A DNA stretch of 64,000 nt, taken from NCBI RefSeq assembly GCF_011397635.1, contig NC_064764.1, positions 40,910,955 to 40,974,954 of the forward strand, given 5' to 3'. Under the pieces are notes generated by a model, which did not search any database, had not been told where the DNA came from, and saw only the letters and a program-made list of their open reading frames with translations. The position numbers and the translations under genes were made by a program. Below, in pieces: positions 12,721 through 25,000 of the stretch (positions are counted from its first letter, which is position 1; each line of letters starts with the position of its first letter). The stretch is from Epinephelus fuscoguttatus (taxonomy: Eukaryota > Chordata > Actinopteri > Perciformes > Serranidae).

Positions 12721-15138
12721 GAGTAGCGATCAGACGAGGGACTCAGGACGTACCCACTGACTGAACACAGGGTTTGTGCAAATGTGAACTGAGACTGAGA
12801 TTTATGCATTTTATCCTGCAGCCTCTGTCGGCCTCCTGCACTGTTTAGACTCCATGTTCCTTCCCACCTGTCGACCTGAGGGCTGCACTATGAAGTAAGA
12901 TCAGCAGGTTAGAGAGTCTGAAGAGTCTTCCATGTTATGAAGATGGTCATGGTAACTTAATGCTGCAGACTGAAGCTGACTGGAGCCAGCTAAAAAAACC
13001 ATCTTTCTCTCATTAACTCCTCTGATAATAGCATCATTCTGTAATCAATAGTCGATCTTTAAGCGATACAGATTCTTAGCTGAGGAAATGTGTAATAGAT
13101 GCAAACATGTTGAGCCAAAACATTACATTAGTAATGCCTCTGAAGTTGGGCTGTAAGCTAAGTACCAACTGGTATCAAAACATCAACCCGATACCTGCAT
13201 TTGATCCGTTTTGTTCTGGAGGTCTGATCCTGGACCGACCCGACTCCCAGTTGGATCAGCAGACTTTCTGTTACTGCCGTCTCTGAATGGTCAGTTCAAC
13301 ATCAAGCTAACACAGCAGCAGCGGCTAACATCCAAAACCAAGCTGTTACTTGGGCCTAACAACATCACACAAACATCTCTGTCATTGTGAAAGAGACGTC
13401 TGTGAAATGACTGGTGTCGCTATCAGGATTTGTTCCATTCGGTCTGGTAACATTTCTAAAGTCTGGAAGAGCCTGAAGAAGAAAGCCTTGGTTAACAGAG
13501 ACCGTTGGTAACCACCCTCTTGGTACCCGTTATCTCTTTTAGGGTTTGTCGAGCCAGCTGAGGCCCAGACAGCCTGACTGTGTTGAACTTGCTTCATAGT
13601 GCAGCCCTCAGATTAGCCACTGGTGACCTGTTCCCACCTGGGCAGCTCTGATGTCTGATCACGCAGCCCAGACTCTCCTTAAAGACCAAATTCCTGAAGC
13701 TCTGTTCGGCCTCCCTCAGTTGGTTGTGGTATTTATTATCTCCTACATGATGGTACAAATACTGCCAGCACTTACAATGTAAAGTAACAGGGCCTTGACC
13801 ACTCCCCTCCCCCTCCTCCCCTCTGTTGTCTACCTACCAGCTATGTGCCATTGTCTCTAATGTGTCCAGTGCCTTGATGTCTACTCATTTTTCTTTTACA
13901 ACCTTTGTCCTTTGTTAGAAATATAATATTCCTGTAATTAAAGGATCAGCTCATTAAAATCACTGAACCCTGGAGGTATTGAGCTGTGCAGGTTTGTCCA
14001 GCTTTTCAGATATTTGCCTCAAATTTCTGCTACGACCAAAATAAAAAAAAAATAATTTAGCTGCTTATTTTTTGTGCATTTTTGACTCTCTGCATTTTAC
14101 CAGAATTTACTGACATTATCTCCTAGATATGATGTCAAGGCTCTGGGCAACGTCTGCTTCCTGAACAAGAGCGATGAATTTGCACCTGAAACGCTGCCAG
14201 AAAGCGGCAGGAAACAAACAAAATAAGAGATGCCAAATAAACAAGGTGCTGATTCATACAGGACTGATATTATCACATGACGTCTGTGTTTGGATAAATA
14301 TGGAACATAACTGACGTCAGAATTTTCACTTGACAAATAACAAACATGGCAGATTCGTATATAGTGCTCACGTGCTGAAGTGAAGTCAGGTGAAGTGCAG
14401 AAACAGTCCTCGTCGTGTTAAGTGATTTCCACCCTCGTACATACAGACAGATTAGCCTGGTTTACTCCAGGAGCCAAAAGCACGACAATAAGTTGACTTT
14501 GGAAACTTGTCATCAAGTTTCATGTTGTTGTTTTTATCAATAAATTTACTGATGGTGAAAATAATTACCAGGTGAATCAATGATGAAAGTGTTAATTAGC
14601 TGCAGCCCTGTTGTTTGTGTCTTCAGTTAGCTCTGTGGAGAATCCAGATTAATCAGGACGTTGTTTGTTTTGAGGCAGAAATCTTAAAATCTGGACAACT
14701 AAAACAAAAACTGTCTGCACGACTCGACACCGCAACGTTCCAAGTGTCTGGGTTTTTGTTGCAGTTTTTTAGTGAACTGATCCTTTAATATTTTGAGCAT
14801 AATGTGGTCGGTTATGTCACATTCAATGACAGAGTTTAGAGGAGTTTGCTCTGCGTGAGTTGACCATTATGCAGATTTTTTTTTTTTTGTTGAAATAATG
14901 TCTCACTCCGATGTTTTCTCTCCTGAAGGCTGCTGATATTCTGTATTTTTATTGTCAACAAATCCCCCCGAAACAATCAATGTGTCTGTCTGTTGATACT
15001 TTCTGTGGCTCTTGATTTCCAATGAAGACACAAATGTTTGAGTCAAAAAAAACTTAGTTTGAATATATAAAAAAAATGTTTTTATCATTTCTTAAAACAG
15101 CTTTTTAGTGTAGCTTTAGCTGTGGAGGCGCATTTCCA

Positions 15139-15536
15139 CCAGTGTGATGAAAAAAAGATCCTGTGAGTCGTAGAGAGGAAATCTTCTCAGAATAATGCGG
15201 TATTTATTTGTTTTGAAATACTAACTCAATATTTTGACAAACTAACTCATTTTAACAAACTTTATCATTTTGAAATACTTCATTTTTTGAGGTAAGTCAT
15301 TATTTTAAAATTGTGTCTCAAAATAATAAGAAATTAAATCATTTATTTGAGATACTCAGACTGAAATACTAACTAAATTTTTCCAAGTTGCATCTCAAAA
15401 TAATGAGACACTAACTCGATCAATAAAATAAGGAGATTCTACCTAATTATGAGAAAGTTTATTATTATTTTGAGACACTAACGTTTGTCATTGTGGTGAC
15501 TCTCAGGATCTTTTTTTATTTTCCTCATCACACTGG
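15139..15536. mobile_element. MITE-like element with terminal inverted repeats
   Basis: The left end, CCAGTGTGATGAAAAAAAGA then TCCTG, is matched by the reverse complement of the right end (CAGGATCTTTTTTTATTTTC then CTCATCACACTGG). The inner part is AT-rich and repeats AAATAATGAGACACTAAC-like phrases in both directions. There is no coding sequence, so it is a non-autonomous DNA element. Confidence 0.7.
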
Positions 15537-15814
15537 CAGAGAGGGTCTCCATACTTAGCAAACGTTACTCTCAGGAGCAATTAAATTTATTGGGGACTAT
15601 TTTCAGCGGCGGATTAATCTACATTTGGTAGTGAAGTGAGTATTTGTGGCATCAGGACAGTGTGTGGGATCAATTTTAAATAAACTACAATGCTGCCGTT
15701 AAACGTAATGAAGGAACATGTTTTTAGCTCTATGGACGCAGACATCAGACTTGTTTTGTCTTTCGTGGGATTTGTAAACGATAAGAACAAGAATATCTTC
15801 AGACTCATCCTTTA

Positions 15815-15816
<2 letters not shown>

Positions 15817-15893
<77 letters not shown>
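15817..15893. repeat. Compound (GT)n(GA)n microsatellite
   Basis: About 17 GT units pass through GAGTGTGTGA into about 18 GA units. Confidence 0.95.
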
Positions 15894-15895
<2 letters not shown>

Positions 15896-16185
15896 AGCTT
15901 TAGGTACTGATATGAAATTAAACTGCTTTTGTATATAATGTTGACGTAAAGCTTTGTATGAACTCTCCATCACAGATGATTTTTAAGTGACGTCTCCATC
16001 CTGAAGGTTTTTATTTGAGCTCCAGACTAAAAGTTGTGAATATTAATGATCTTATTTTAAACCCAGAACCCTGCTAGCTGCAGTTCGAATGAAATGGAGA
16101 CGACTGATAAGCACACGTTGTTAACAAGCACACTGTTGTTCTGTCCCTGAGCTGAAGGTCCGCTGAGAGACTGAATCTGTCTGCC

Positions 16186-16187
<2 letters not shown>

Positions 16188-16218
<31 letters not shown>

Positions 16219-16236
16219 GTTATTATTGTTATTATT
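16188..16236. repeat. (ATT)n microsatellite
   Basis: A trinucleotide run with two GTT interruptions; one reading frame encodes poly-Asn or poly-Ile, with no sign of a real protein. Confidence 0.95.
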
Positions 16237-16609
16237 CCACCAGAGATGAGCTTCACCAGTCCTGACAATCGCTATCGTCATGTGTCTGATGATTTTCATA
16301 CCAGTTCCTGATGCAGTACGACATGCTGAGGGCTGTTTGTCAGCTTCCCTTTGTTTTATATAAATTGTACAATTATAAAAAATCTGAAGTTACTGTTGTG
16401 CTGTTTTTATTTTCCATTTCATTCTCCACATTATAAAAGAAAAATGTTTTTGTCTTGTGCTGCTGTGAAAATGAACATTCTTGCTGCTGAAGCTGATGAG
16501 GAGGATTTTACCATTTCACTGTTCATTTGGAAATTAGATTATTATTATTAACTCTTTTAACAACCAACAGACTGAGAGAAAAAAGCCTTTTCATTAGGGG
16601 AAGGGAACT

Positions 16610-16825
16610 CACGCTCGGTATTATGGAAAATTAAATTGTATATGTATTTGTGGCAACATGGTGATCTCTGTAGGCGAGGACTTGCTCCCTATGTAGATAT
16701 AAATGGCTCATTCTGAGGTAACGAGAACACGATTCTTATTTTCAGGTGATTATACACTCGAGAAAACTTTTGATATTACAATTCTGCCAAAATATGCTCC
16801 TAAATCCTGCACACTGGACCTTTAA
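16610..16825 (+). repeat. Dispersed repeat related to 63465-63760
   Basis: It shares ATGTAGATATAAatGGCTCA-type and CTCATTCT phrases and the end CACACTGGACCT with the copy at 63465-63760. No coding content; probably a non-autonomous DNA element. Confidence 0.5.
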
Positions 16826-17196
16826 TCAAATTGAATTTTGTATATAAAAAGACAGAAAATAGTGAAAATGACGAGGTGATATCTTCAAATTCTTTAGTTT
16901 GTCAAACAGTCCAAAATATTTAATTTAAACTGATTATAAAAACACAAAAGCAGCAAATCTTCACATTTCTTAAGTTTAAAACAGAAAATATTTGCAGTTT
17001 TTGCTCAATAAATGACTTAATATTTAAATTGATTCTTGAAAGAGTTAATTAAATGCCACCTCTCTGGTCATATCATTAACCTATTATTTGACATGTGCTG
17101 CAGTGTCTTTATATTACATCTGATGTTTCTCACCTCTGCTTCATTAACTCCAAAAATAAACAGATAAAATCTTGAACAGATCAGAGTTAATAATCT

Positions 17197-17584
17197 TTTA
17201 ATAGTTACATCATCTCTGTACATTTACAAACTTTAAATTACACAAATTAGTTTGTTTACCAAACTATAAACACAAGACTGAAACTTTTCAGCGGGTCCTC
17301 TTGAAACAGTTTGGACTCATGGCACCGATAAAAGAACGAAGCCTCTTTGGAAGAGGATAAATTATAAACCGATAATACTGAAAAGATAAAAACTGGTCTA
17401 ATCTGTCACGTTAATGCTGCAGAGTGTCGCTGCTCCGGCGGAATGATTCTGTGCTGTGTACTCGTCTATTTACAGTCTGCACAAACATTTACAGAGTCCA
17501 GTGTGCTTGTGGTGAACTCACAGACTGAGCAGAGTGAGTACCTGTGGGTCTGTGTTTAAAATGCACTCGGACATGTCACACTGC
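17197..17584 (-). other. pikfyve: pikfyve 3' untranslated region
   Basis: This is sequence downstream of the pikfyve stop on the minus strand. An ATTAAA-type signal lies at 17202-17197 (plus-strand TTTAAT) about 380 nt past the stop, a reasonable short 3'UTR. No further coding exon is expected because the conserved C-terminus GLGINC is complete. Confidence 0.45.
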
Positions 17585-20500
17585 TCAGCAGTTGATGCCC
17601 AGGCCGGTCCAGTGGTCAGGTACCATCAGGAAGTATTTGTCCATGGCCTCGCAGAACCGAGCTCTGTACAGCTCCGGAGAGACCACAGTGGGCATCTTCC
17701 CTGAAGGAGACGCAGACAACACGACGTCACAGACAGGAAACAACATTCACAAACTCAGAGTATCACAGTAGGGTCATGTGAATTCTCCATAATTATCACG
17801 TGATCGAGAGAACAAAAGTCTTTTTCTCAAAAATAAAGGTAATTTAACTCGTCAAAAGACAACGAGCTGCGTTATGCCGAGATAATAAACTTTTGATCCT
17901 GAGATAATCACTTTAAAAAAACATTGCAAGCATGGTCTTTCTCAGCTTCAGCACAGAAATCTTCTTTTGTGTGATGAAGTCACAGATGTGAAATAATCTG
18001 GGACCTCTCAGTTTATTTGTTTTCAACAGGTGCAAAATGCCTCTAGCAACACAACTCGTTACTCTGATCAACAACTAGTGCAAGACGAGGCAGTGCTTGG
18101 TCTCTTTTAAAGAAGGAACAATATGGTGTCCTGGTCACAACCAGTGCACTAAAATATATTTCTGAAAACATGTGAGGTGAGAGAATTGATCTTCGTTTCG
18201 TGAGTCCAGTGTGTTGGAGACTGGAGGCAGTTACAACCAATCAGAGTGAAATCTGTCATGTGTGATGATCCTCTGTCCCCATACTGTGATGGGCCAGACC
18301 CGGGCCAGGTTAGTTGGAAATCTGTCTTAACTGGAGGGGGACAAAACGCATCTGCCAGAATAAATGAAACATGAGCTTGCAGAATAGTCTGGCTGTTACA
18401 AACCAAGATACGTACTGACTCTGAGAAAAATGAACAAATACGTTTCACTGTTTCCACAGTAGGGTTGGGTATGGGTTAAAAAATTACAATACCAGGACCC
18501 TTCAAGTTACCTGATACCAATACAGTACTGATGAAGACTCACCTTGACCTCCCAGGATTCCAGTGGATTTGACGACCATCTCCAGTCTCTTGTCCCAGGT
18601 AAATGTCCTGATATAATCTGCAAGAAACAGCAGATGGAAAACTGTTACAGAGACGTCACCAGAAAAATGTTCAAAACCACAAATATTATCAGGTGAAACA
18701 GAGTTACTACCCTCCTCCTCCTCTCACCTATGATCCCAACCACCAGCTGATCGGTGGCGTCGTCGCGCCCCACCAGCAGCGAGTAGTCGATGATGAGGTG
18801 GCTGGATAGGAAGTAGGCGTCGCTGTGTATGGCGGCTCTCAGGATGGCCTTACAGTGCGAGCGGATGTACAGCGGGTTGTCGTGGATCAACTTCAGAAGG
18901 TTCTCGTCCAGAAGAACCACCTCACAGCTTTCCTTCCCCGAGTCCGTCTTCACGTTACGGTTCCTCAGAGAACCTTTGAGGTCAAACACCTGCAGGAGGA
19001 AGACCAAAGGTGTGTTGATGAGTTTGTGCACATGCACTGGTTATTTTATAGAAATGTGTCACTGTCTTTATTTACTAAGAACAAATTTAATATTAATATT
19101 AATCTAAAATCATCAGATATCACAGTAAAACACTGACAGTTAACATTTCATTACACTCAGAGTACTTTTACTTTTGATTCTTCACCACTGCCATGTTGTA
19201 CTCTGTCGTACCTGCGCCATCTTGCGTCCGTAGAAAAGATTCTCCATCACCAGCAGGTCCAGTTTCTTCTCTGTGTTGTTCTGGGAGTTCTTGTAACCAA
19301 TCCTGTAAACACCCAGGATCTTCGCCAGCGCAGTCGGCCGCTGTGGGACAGAAAGTGGTTTGTTAATTATTTAAATTTAATGAGTAAACCCCTGACAGAA
19401 ACTAGTATGGTGCATACTTTCTGCTGCACAGCTCCGGTGATGTAGGTGAAATAATGAGGTGCGAAGTCGAGGAAGGACTGAACCTCCAGTCTGGGCATCT
19501 GCTTCAGGATGAACCGGTCATCTGAGACACAGGAGGAGGTTATTACCATGTTTTGGTCTTTTTATGGGATTTGTTGACAATAATAAAAATATAGATTGAC
19601 ATAAGCAACTTTCTTTAAACTGCAAAAACCTCCTATAACCAATAAACCTGATCTTACAGCACAAACCTAGAAAATGAGACCACAAACCAACATACTACAC
19701 TCTGTACTTATCAGGTCCTACTAATCCCAAATAGCTAAGTGATGCAGACCAAACAAAAGCTAGTATGGGCTGCAGTGACAAAAGTCACATTAATCTGTAA
19801 TATATTAAATATCACAACCTTCTGTTGCGTAGAACACAGCTCCAGATTTCCCTCCCCGAGCCTGCCAGTTGACACAGTGGGACAGCGAGCGCACAAAGTC
19901 CTCCTCGGTGCTCTCCATGATCTCCTCACGCATCTTGTGGAACTCCTCGGCGTAGTAGATCCGACAGTAAAACTTGGCGTTGGCGTCTGAGAATTCTGTA
20001 AATGTGACAACAGATGAAATTTAATTTTTACTCCTCCACATCTCAGAGGAAAATATCTTTATTTAACTTTTACTCTTTTAACAGAGTACTTTAACAGTGT
20101 GATACTAGTACTGTAACTTCAGTAAAGAATCTGAATACTTCTTCTGCAGGATAAATAAATGTCAGAGGAAGAAATACTCACGTAGCTCGACGTGTGGATT
20201 CAGAGTCTGTTTCTTCTGTTTATCTGTCAGGTCTGCATCCTCTGCACACAACAGTCATAGAAGTGAATTATTTCACGTGTAAATGGTTTTAAATTCTCAG
20301 TGAATGAAGTTGTCATGTGACGTGAACACTCACTGAGCGGGTCGGTCTCCAGGCTGATGCGGCTCTGCTGCAATGAGGCTGACTCACTGGGCCTGGCAGG
20401 ACTGCTCTTCGCACGACTCTCCCCAGCGCTGAGGAAGAAACAAGAAAATATGTCAGCTCTTCTGTGCATTCTTAACACGTGATTATTTCTTCAGTTGAAA

Positions 20501-21927
20501 AGTTGAAAGTTTTTTTTATAGTGAAATTAATGAAGCTTCAACTTCTGCATGACAAAGTTTACATGGCCAAAACATTTTAATCCTTCCTGCTTTGTTGAAT
20601 GTGTTTTTCCTATTTATTTACAGGCAGCTAAAAGTTAACTAAAATCTCTGCAATACATCTTGTGAATCTGTCCTGATATATTTTAATTTAATAACGCATT
20701 TGCACAACTGCTGACAGCTGTGAAAGAAGTACTTTTAGTGTCCTTTACTTAAGTTAAAGTAGCAACACTGCTCTTTAAAAATATTCGGGCAACGTAAAAC
20801 TCTTGGATTTAAGATCTGACTTGTGAAGAAAGTATCAACAGCAACATGTACTTAAGTATTACAGTAAAAGTAATTATTGGGTAGTTGTATCATATTATAA
20901 TGATGCTTAAACATGCAGTTGGTGAAAGTGGAGCACTTCTTTGCTACTTTAGGTACAGCTGGCGACTTTAATCTGAAGCAGAGCATCATATTTTATAAAC
21001 TACTTATGTTTTATTTGTAAAATTTTAATCAGTAAAGTAACTAAAGCTGTCAGATATATGTAGCAGAGTAAAAAGTACAGTATTTCCCTCTGAGATGTAA
21101 TGGAGTAGATGTATAATGTAATGTCAAATGAAGAATGCTCAAATAAAGGTGCGTAAAAAGTTCAGAACTTGAGTAAATGTATTTAGTTTCCATCATTTGT
21201 TCCTGAGAGTTTCAAACACCACCTCAAAGTTCAACATGAATCCTTCGTACCTGGAGACCTGTGGAGTTTCCTCTCCGCCTGTGTTTGACGCCTTGGACAG
21301 ATCATCCAGCGCCGTTTTATACTCCTTACAGCTGGAAGGCAACATGTGACACATTTACCGTAAGACTTACTACTATCCCCAGCCTATTATTTGCTTACAT
21401 CATTAAAATAACAGGCCTATATTTGGGACAGGCCTTTAATTCCTTTCACACAAAACTGTTCAAAGATCAAGAAATACCATCAAACTGTTTACGTAAACTA
21501 GTGTGAATATTACTTGTATAAAAATGACACAATAACACAAACAACACCAATAAAAGTCTTTCATGATGTGTTTATCGTGCTAGTTGACTCCGTATTAGAG
21601 ACAGGATATACTGTGCAGCCTCACCTGAGAGCGAAGGCGATGATGGAGCTCGGCTCTCTCTCACACACTGCGATGGGAACTCGCTCATGTTCGTACATCA
21701 GGTAGTGTTTGTCCGGGTCGCTGTCGACACAGATCACATGACAGTCAGAGACAAACCAGTGAAGCTTGTAATAACTGTGTGTGCAGCCTCCTCCAGCGTC
21801 ACTTACAAAGGGAAGGGGATGGGGTTGTAGCTGTTTCCAGGCAGGAAGTTGGCGAGGATGGCTTTCATGGTGGACTTCTCCTTCACCTGGCTGTCAGTGG
21901 AGCCCAGCAGGTGTCCGTCAAACACGT
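17585..21927 (-). other. pikfyve: pikfyve PIP kinase catalytic domain exons
   Basis: The exons are 21807-21927, 21625-21720, 21251-21331, 20334-20428, 20182-20241, 19819-19995, 19418-19521, 19212-19340, 18728-18989, 18543-18617 and 17585-17700. They encode the C-terminal lipid kinase. Seen are [20 protein letters not shown] (the Lys in FILKQM is the likely ATP-binding lysine), the [20 protein letters not shown] loop, [17 protein letters not shown], and the activation-segment region [16 protein letters not shown]. The protein ends [10 protein letters not shown] then TGA. The Ser-rich linker ahead of the kinase ([20 protein letters not shown]) is shorter than in human, which accounts for part of the small length difference. 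Confidence 0.95.
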
Positions 21928-21979
21928 CTGATGACAGGCAAACACAGAGTTTAGACACATCACACAGATACTACAGAGG

Positions 21980-22022
<43 letters not shown>

Positions 22023-25000
22023 CTTCAGGGATGCTCAGAGAGTCCTGCTCAGTGAAGGAGGGACCAGGTGTGAACGGTTCTGTTCCTGGCTCGGCTGGTG
22101 ACGGCAGCATGGAGGAGGAGGAGGCGGTGGAGGGCAGCGTGCAGAGGTGACGGTCCTCTGTCAGTGAAAACACATCAGCTCATCAACACTTGTTCTTCAC
22201 TCAGTCACAATCAACCAGGAGTCAGGTCTGAGACAGGTAACTCACCTTTGTCACCGTTCTGCACCACAGGAGACGGGTTACGAGGAGACGAGTCCAGAGT
22301 GCTCTGTTACATAAATGAAAACAGGTGAGATTCATCATCCTGAATCAAAACTGAATGAGTTGAGGTCACAGCAAACCAGATGTGTTTACATCCACGTCAG
22401 TAACTTGTTCACTGCTTCATCTAATGATTAATTTAGGTATGAGTTAATCTGCTGAGTATTTTCTCAATGACCTGATAAATCGCAGTGTCCTGCAGCTGTC
22501 CTGCAGCTGTCCTGTTTTGTCTGACCATCAGCCCAAACCACCAAAATATTAAATTTACGTCACTGAGAGACCAAGAAAAGCAGCAAAGTCTCACATTTGA
22601 GAACCTGAACTGTCACATTTTTGCTTGAAAAGTGACTAAATAATCGTAAATATCGCTAAACTTGGTGACTGTCTGCACATGCAGATCAGATTTCCAGCAT
22701 TCCCACAGCCTGATTTTGGAGCCATTACTTTCATTTTGTTTTTTATTTTGTGGCAGACTGTATGGATATGAACAGAGAGCAAGAGGAGAGAAAGCAGTGT
22801 GACCTGCAGCAAAGAACTCTGATCCAAATTTAGTCCGACTTGAGGTTTAATCATTTTAAATTTGAAGATGTATCGCTATGTGTAATTGTCTTCTCTTTTG
22901 TTCTGATGTTCTGCGGTCATAGTAATATTTCCTCCGTCTGTCCTGCACATCTGCACGTGTAGAAACCGACACACGGCCAAGAACTTGGCTTTCTCCAGGT
23001 GAAATTTGGCTGAGAAAAAAACACCTTCTCTAAAACCCCATTAGAAGAAACTCCTGGATTACATGCTACTGAAGAATTCAAGTGACTAGAGGAATGCTGA
23101 CTCAGTGACCAAGTCACTTATTGTGATGTAAACGTGATGGATGAGGTTACCGACCTTGCTGTCGTCAGCAGCGGTCTGTCTGTGTCTGCCCGGGCTGGGA
23201 GGGACAGACAGACGCTTCCTGCCTTTCTCCTGCTGGAACAAGTCCTGCAGCCTGAGAGGGAGAGAGGCAACAGAGGGGTGACTACAGAGGAGATGAGGAG
23301 TCCAAGTGACTCTCAGATATACTACAATAAAATACAAATCAGATTTACAACGACAGCTTACATACAGCTAAGAAAAATGTATGCCGTATGTAGTAGAAGA
23401 AGAAGGAGTATGTAGTAGAAGAAGAAGGAGGAGGAGGAGGAGGAGGAGGAGGAGAAGATCTAGGTACAGTAAAGTAAAGGTAAAGTTCCACTGATTGTCA
23501 CACACCTGAGTGTGTGAAATTTGTTCTCCGCATTTGACCCATCCTGAGGGAGCGGTGAGCAGCAGCGGTGCCGCGCTCGGGAATCATGTGGTGATCTAAC
23601 CCCCCAGTTCCAACCCCTGAAGCTGAGTGCCAAGCAGGGAGGCAATGGGTCCCATTTTTATAGTTTTTGGTATGACCCGGCCAGGGATCGAACCCACGAC
23701 CTCCCAGTCTCAGGGCGGACACTCTACTACCAGGCCACTGAGCTGGGATCTGCCCACCTCTTACCAATTATCCTAACATCAATCTCCATCATCACCTTGG
23801 AGAAGTCATGTTTGCTTTTCCACCGATTTTATTTTCTTGTTTTTCTTTATTTTGTTAAAATAAGACAGATCTTTGTGTTATTAATATTTATTGTTGTTAT
23901 TATTATTTTATCATATTTATCTATCTATTTACTTTCTATTATTATTCATCCAGAGGGACACTGTTGTGCAGACGTTGAATAAAAAAGCAGGAAAGAGTGC
24001 AAATATAAATATGAAATATAAATAAGGTTCAAATCCAAAATATACACAATGTGAAAAATATATATATATAAATACTGATAAATAACATCCATTGTAAGAA
24101 GTCCTTGTTGACTCTGACCTGCTGTTCCAGGACTGTAACATCTCACACAGACTCTGTTTCTTCATCACCAACGACTCCAGAACCGCCTGAACCTGCTGAG
24201 GAGAATCCACACCGCAGGCTTGTAGTCGCACCTGAAGCTTCTCGATCCAGCTCCGCAGCTCCGCCTCCTCCATCTACACACATATACACACACATGTTGA
24301 GTTGATGCAACTACGGCTGAACCCAGAGATACTGACACACACACTAGAGGTAAAAAAAAAACAAAACAAAACACCTACGTCTTTCTGAGCGAAGAGGTCC
24401 TCCATCTTTTCCTCTCTTGTCTTACTGAAGGTGTCGGTCTTGAGGGAGGTGAGGCGGTCATCTATGGCGAGGTACACCTGACTCACTCTGAGGAGAGAGC
24501 GGAGGGAGACAGTGGACAGAGTCAGGTCAAGAAACAAAAACCACAGAATGAAAGTGAAGTAACCAGACTGTTAGTTTGGACCAGGCTCAACCTCACATGG
24601 ACTGACAACAACAACAAAACTTCAGAGACCAGAAAGCATTTAAATCTCTTCCTTAGACAAAAGTCTATTAATTTATATTTTATGAACTGTAGTTCTTCCA
24701 CTGCTGTTCACTGCTGTATTTACCATTTATATTTATTCTGTTCGTGAAATAACTGCTTGGCTGTCATCTCTATGCTGTGGGATTCACCTGTCTGTGTGCT
24801 CTTTCTTTGCAGGCAGGTGATTATAAGGACACCTGGAAACACCTGCTCCAGGTTACTGAGGCGTGTGTGCAGATGGTGGCCTGACTCTGTTTGACCCTGG
24901 ACTTTGCTGCTGCATCTCTCTGCCCCTCTTTGGTTTGGTTATATTGCTTTAGTGCTTTGTTTTGCTTTTATGCACCTTTAAAACACCTGCACACATTTTC

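Larger units (their letters stand above)
12721..17196. other. Convergent intergenic region, ankrd44 / pikfyve
   Basis: This is tail-to-tail spacer between the ankrd44 3'UTR and the pikfyve polyadenylation signal. No coding exon was recognised; the open frames are short and AT-rich. It contains a MITE-like element (15139-15536), a GT/GA microsatellite (15817-15893), an ATT microsatellite (16188-16236) and a dispersed repeat (about 16610-16825). Several T-rich and A-rich runs are present. Confidence 0.5.

Noticed and set aside
16057..16299. Asn-rich open frame over the ATT microsatellite
   Set aside because: Poly-Asn comes only from the ATT run; there is no splice support or conserved sequence.
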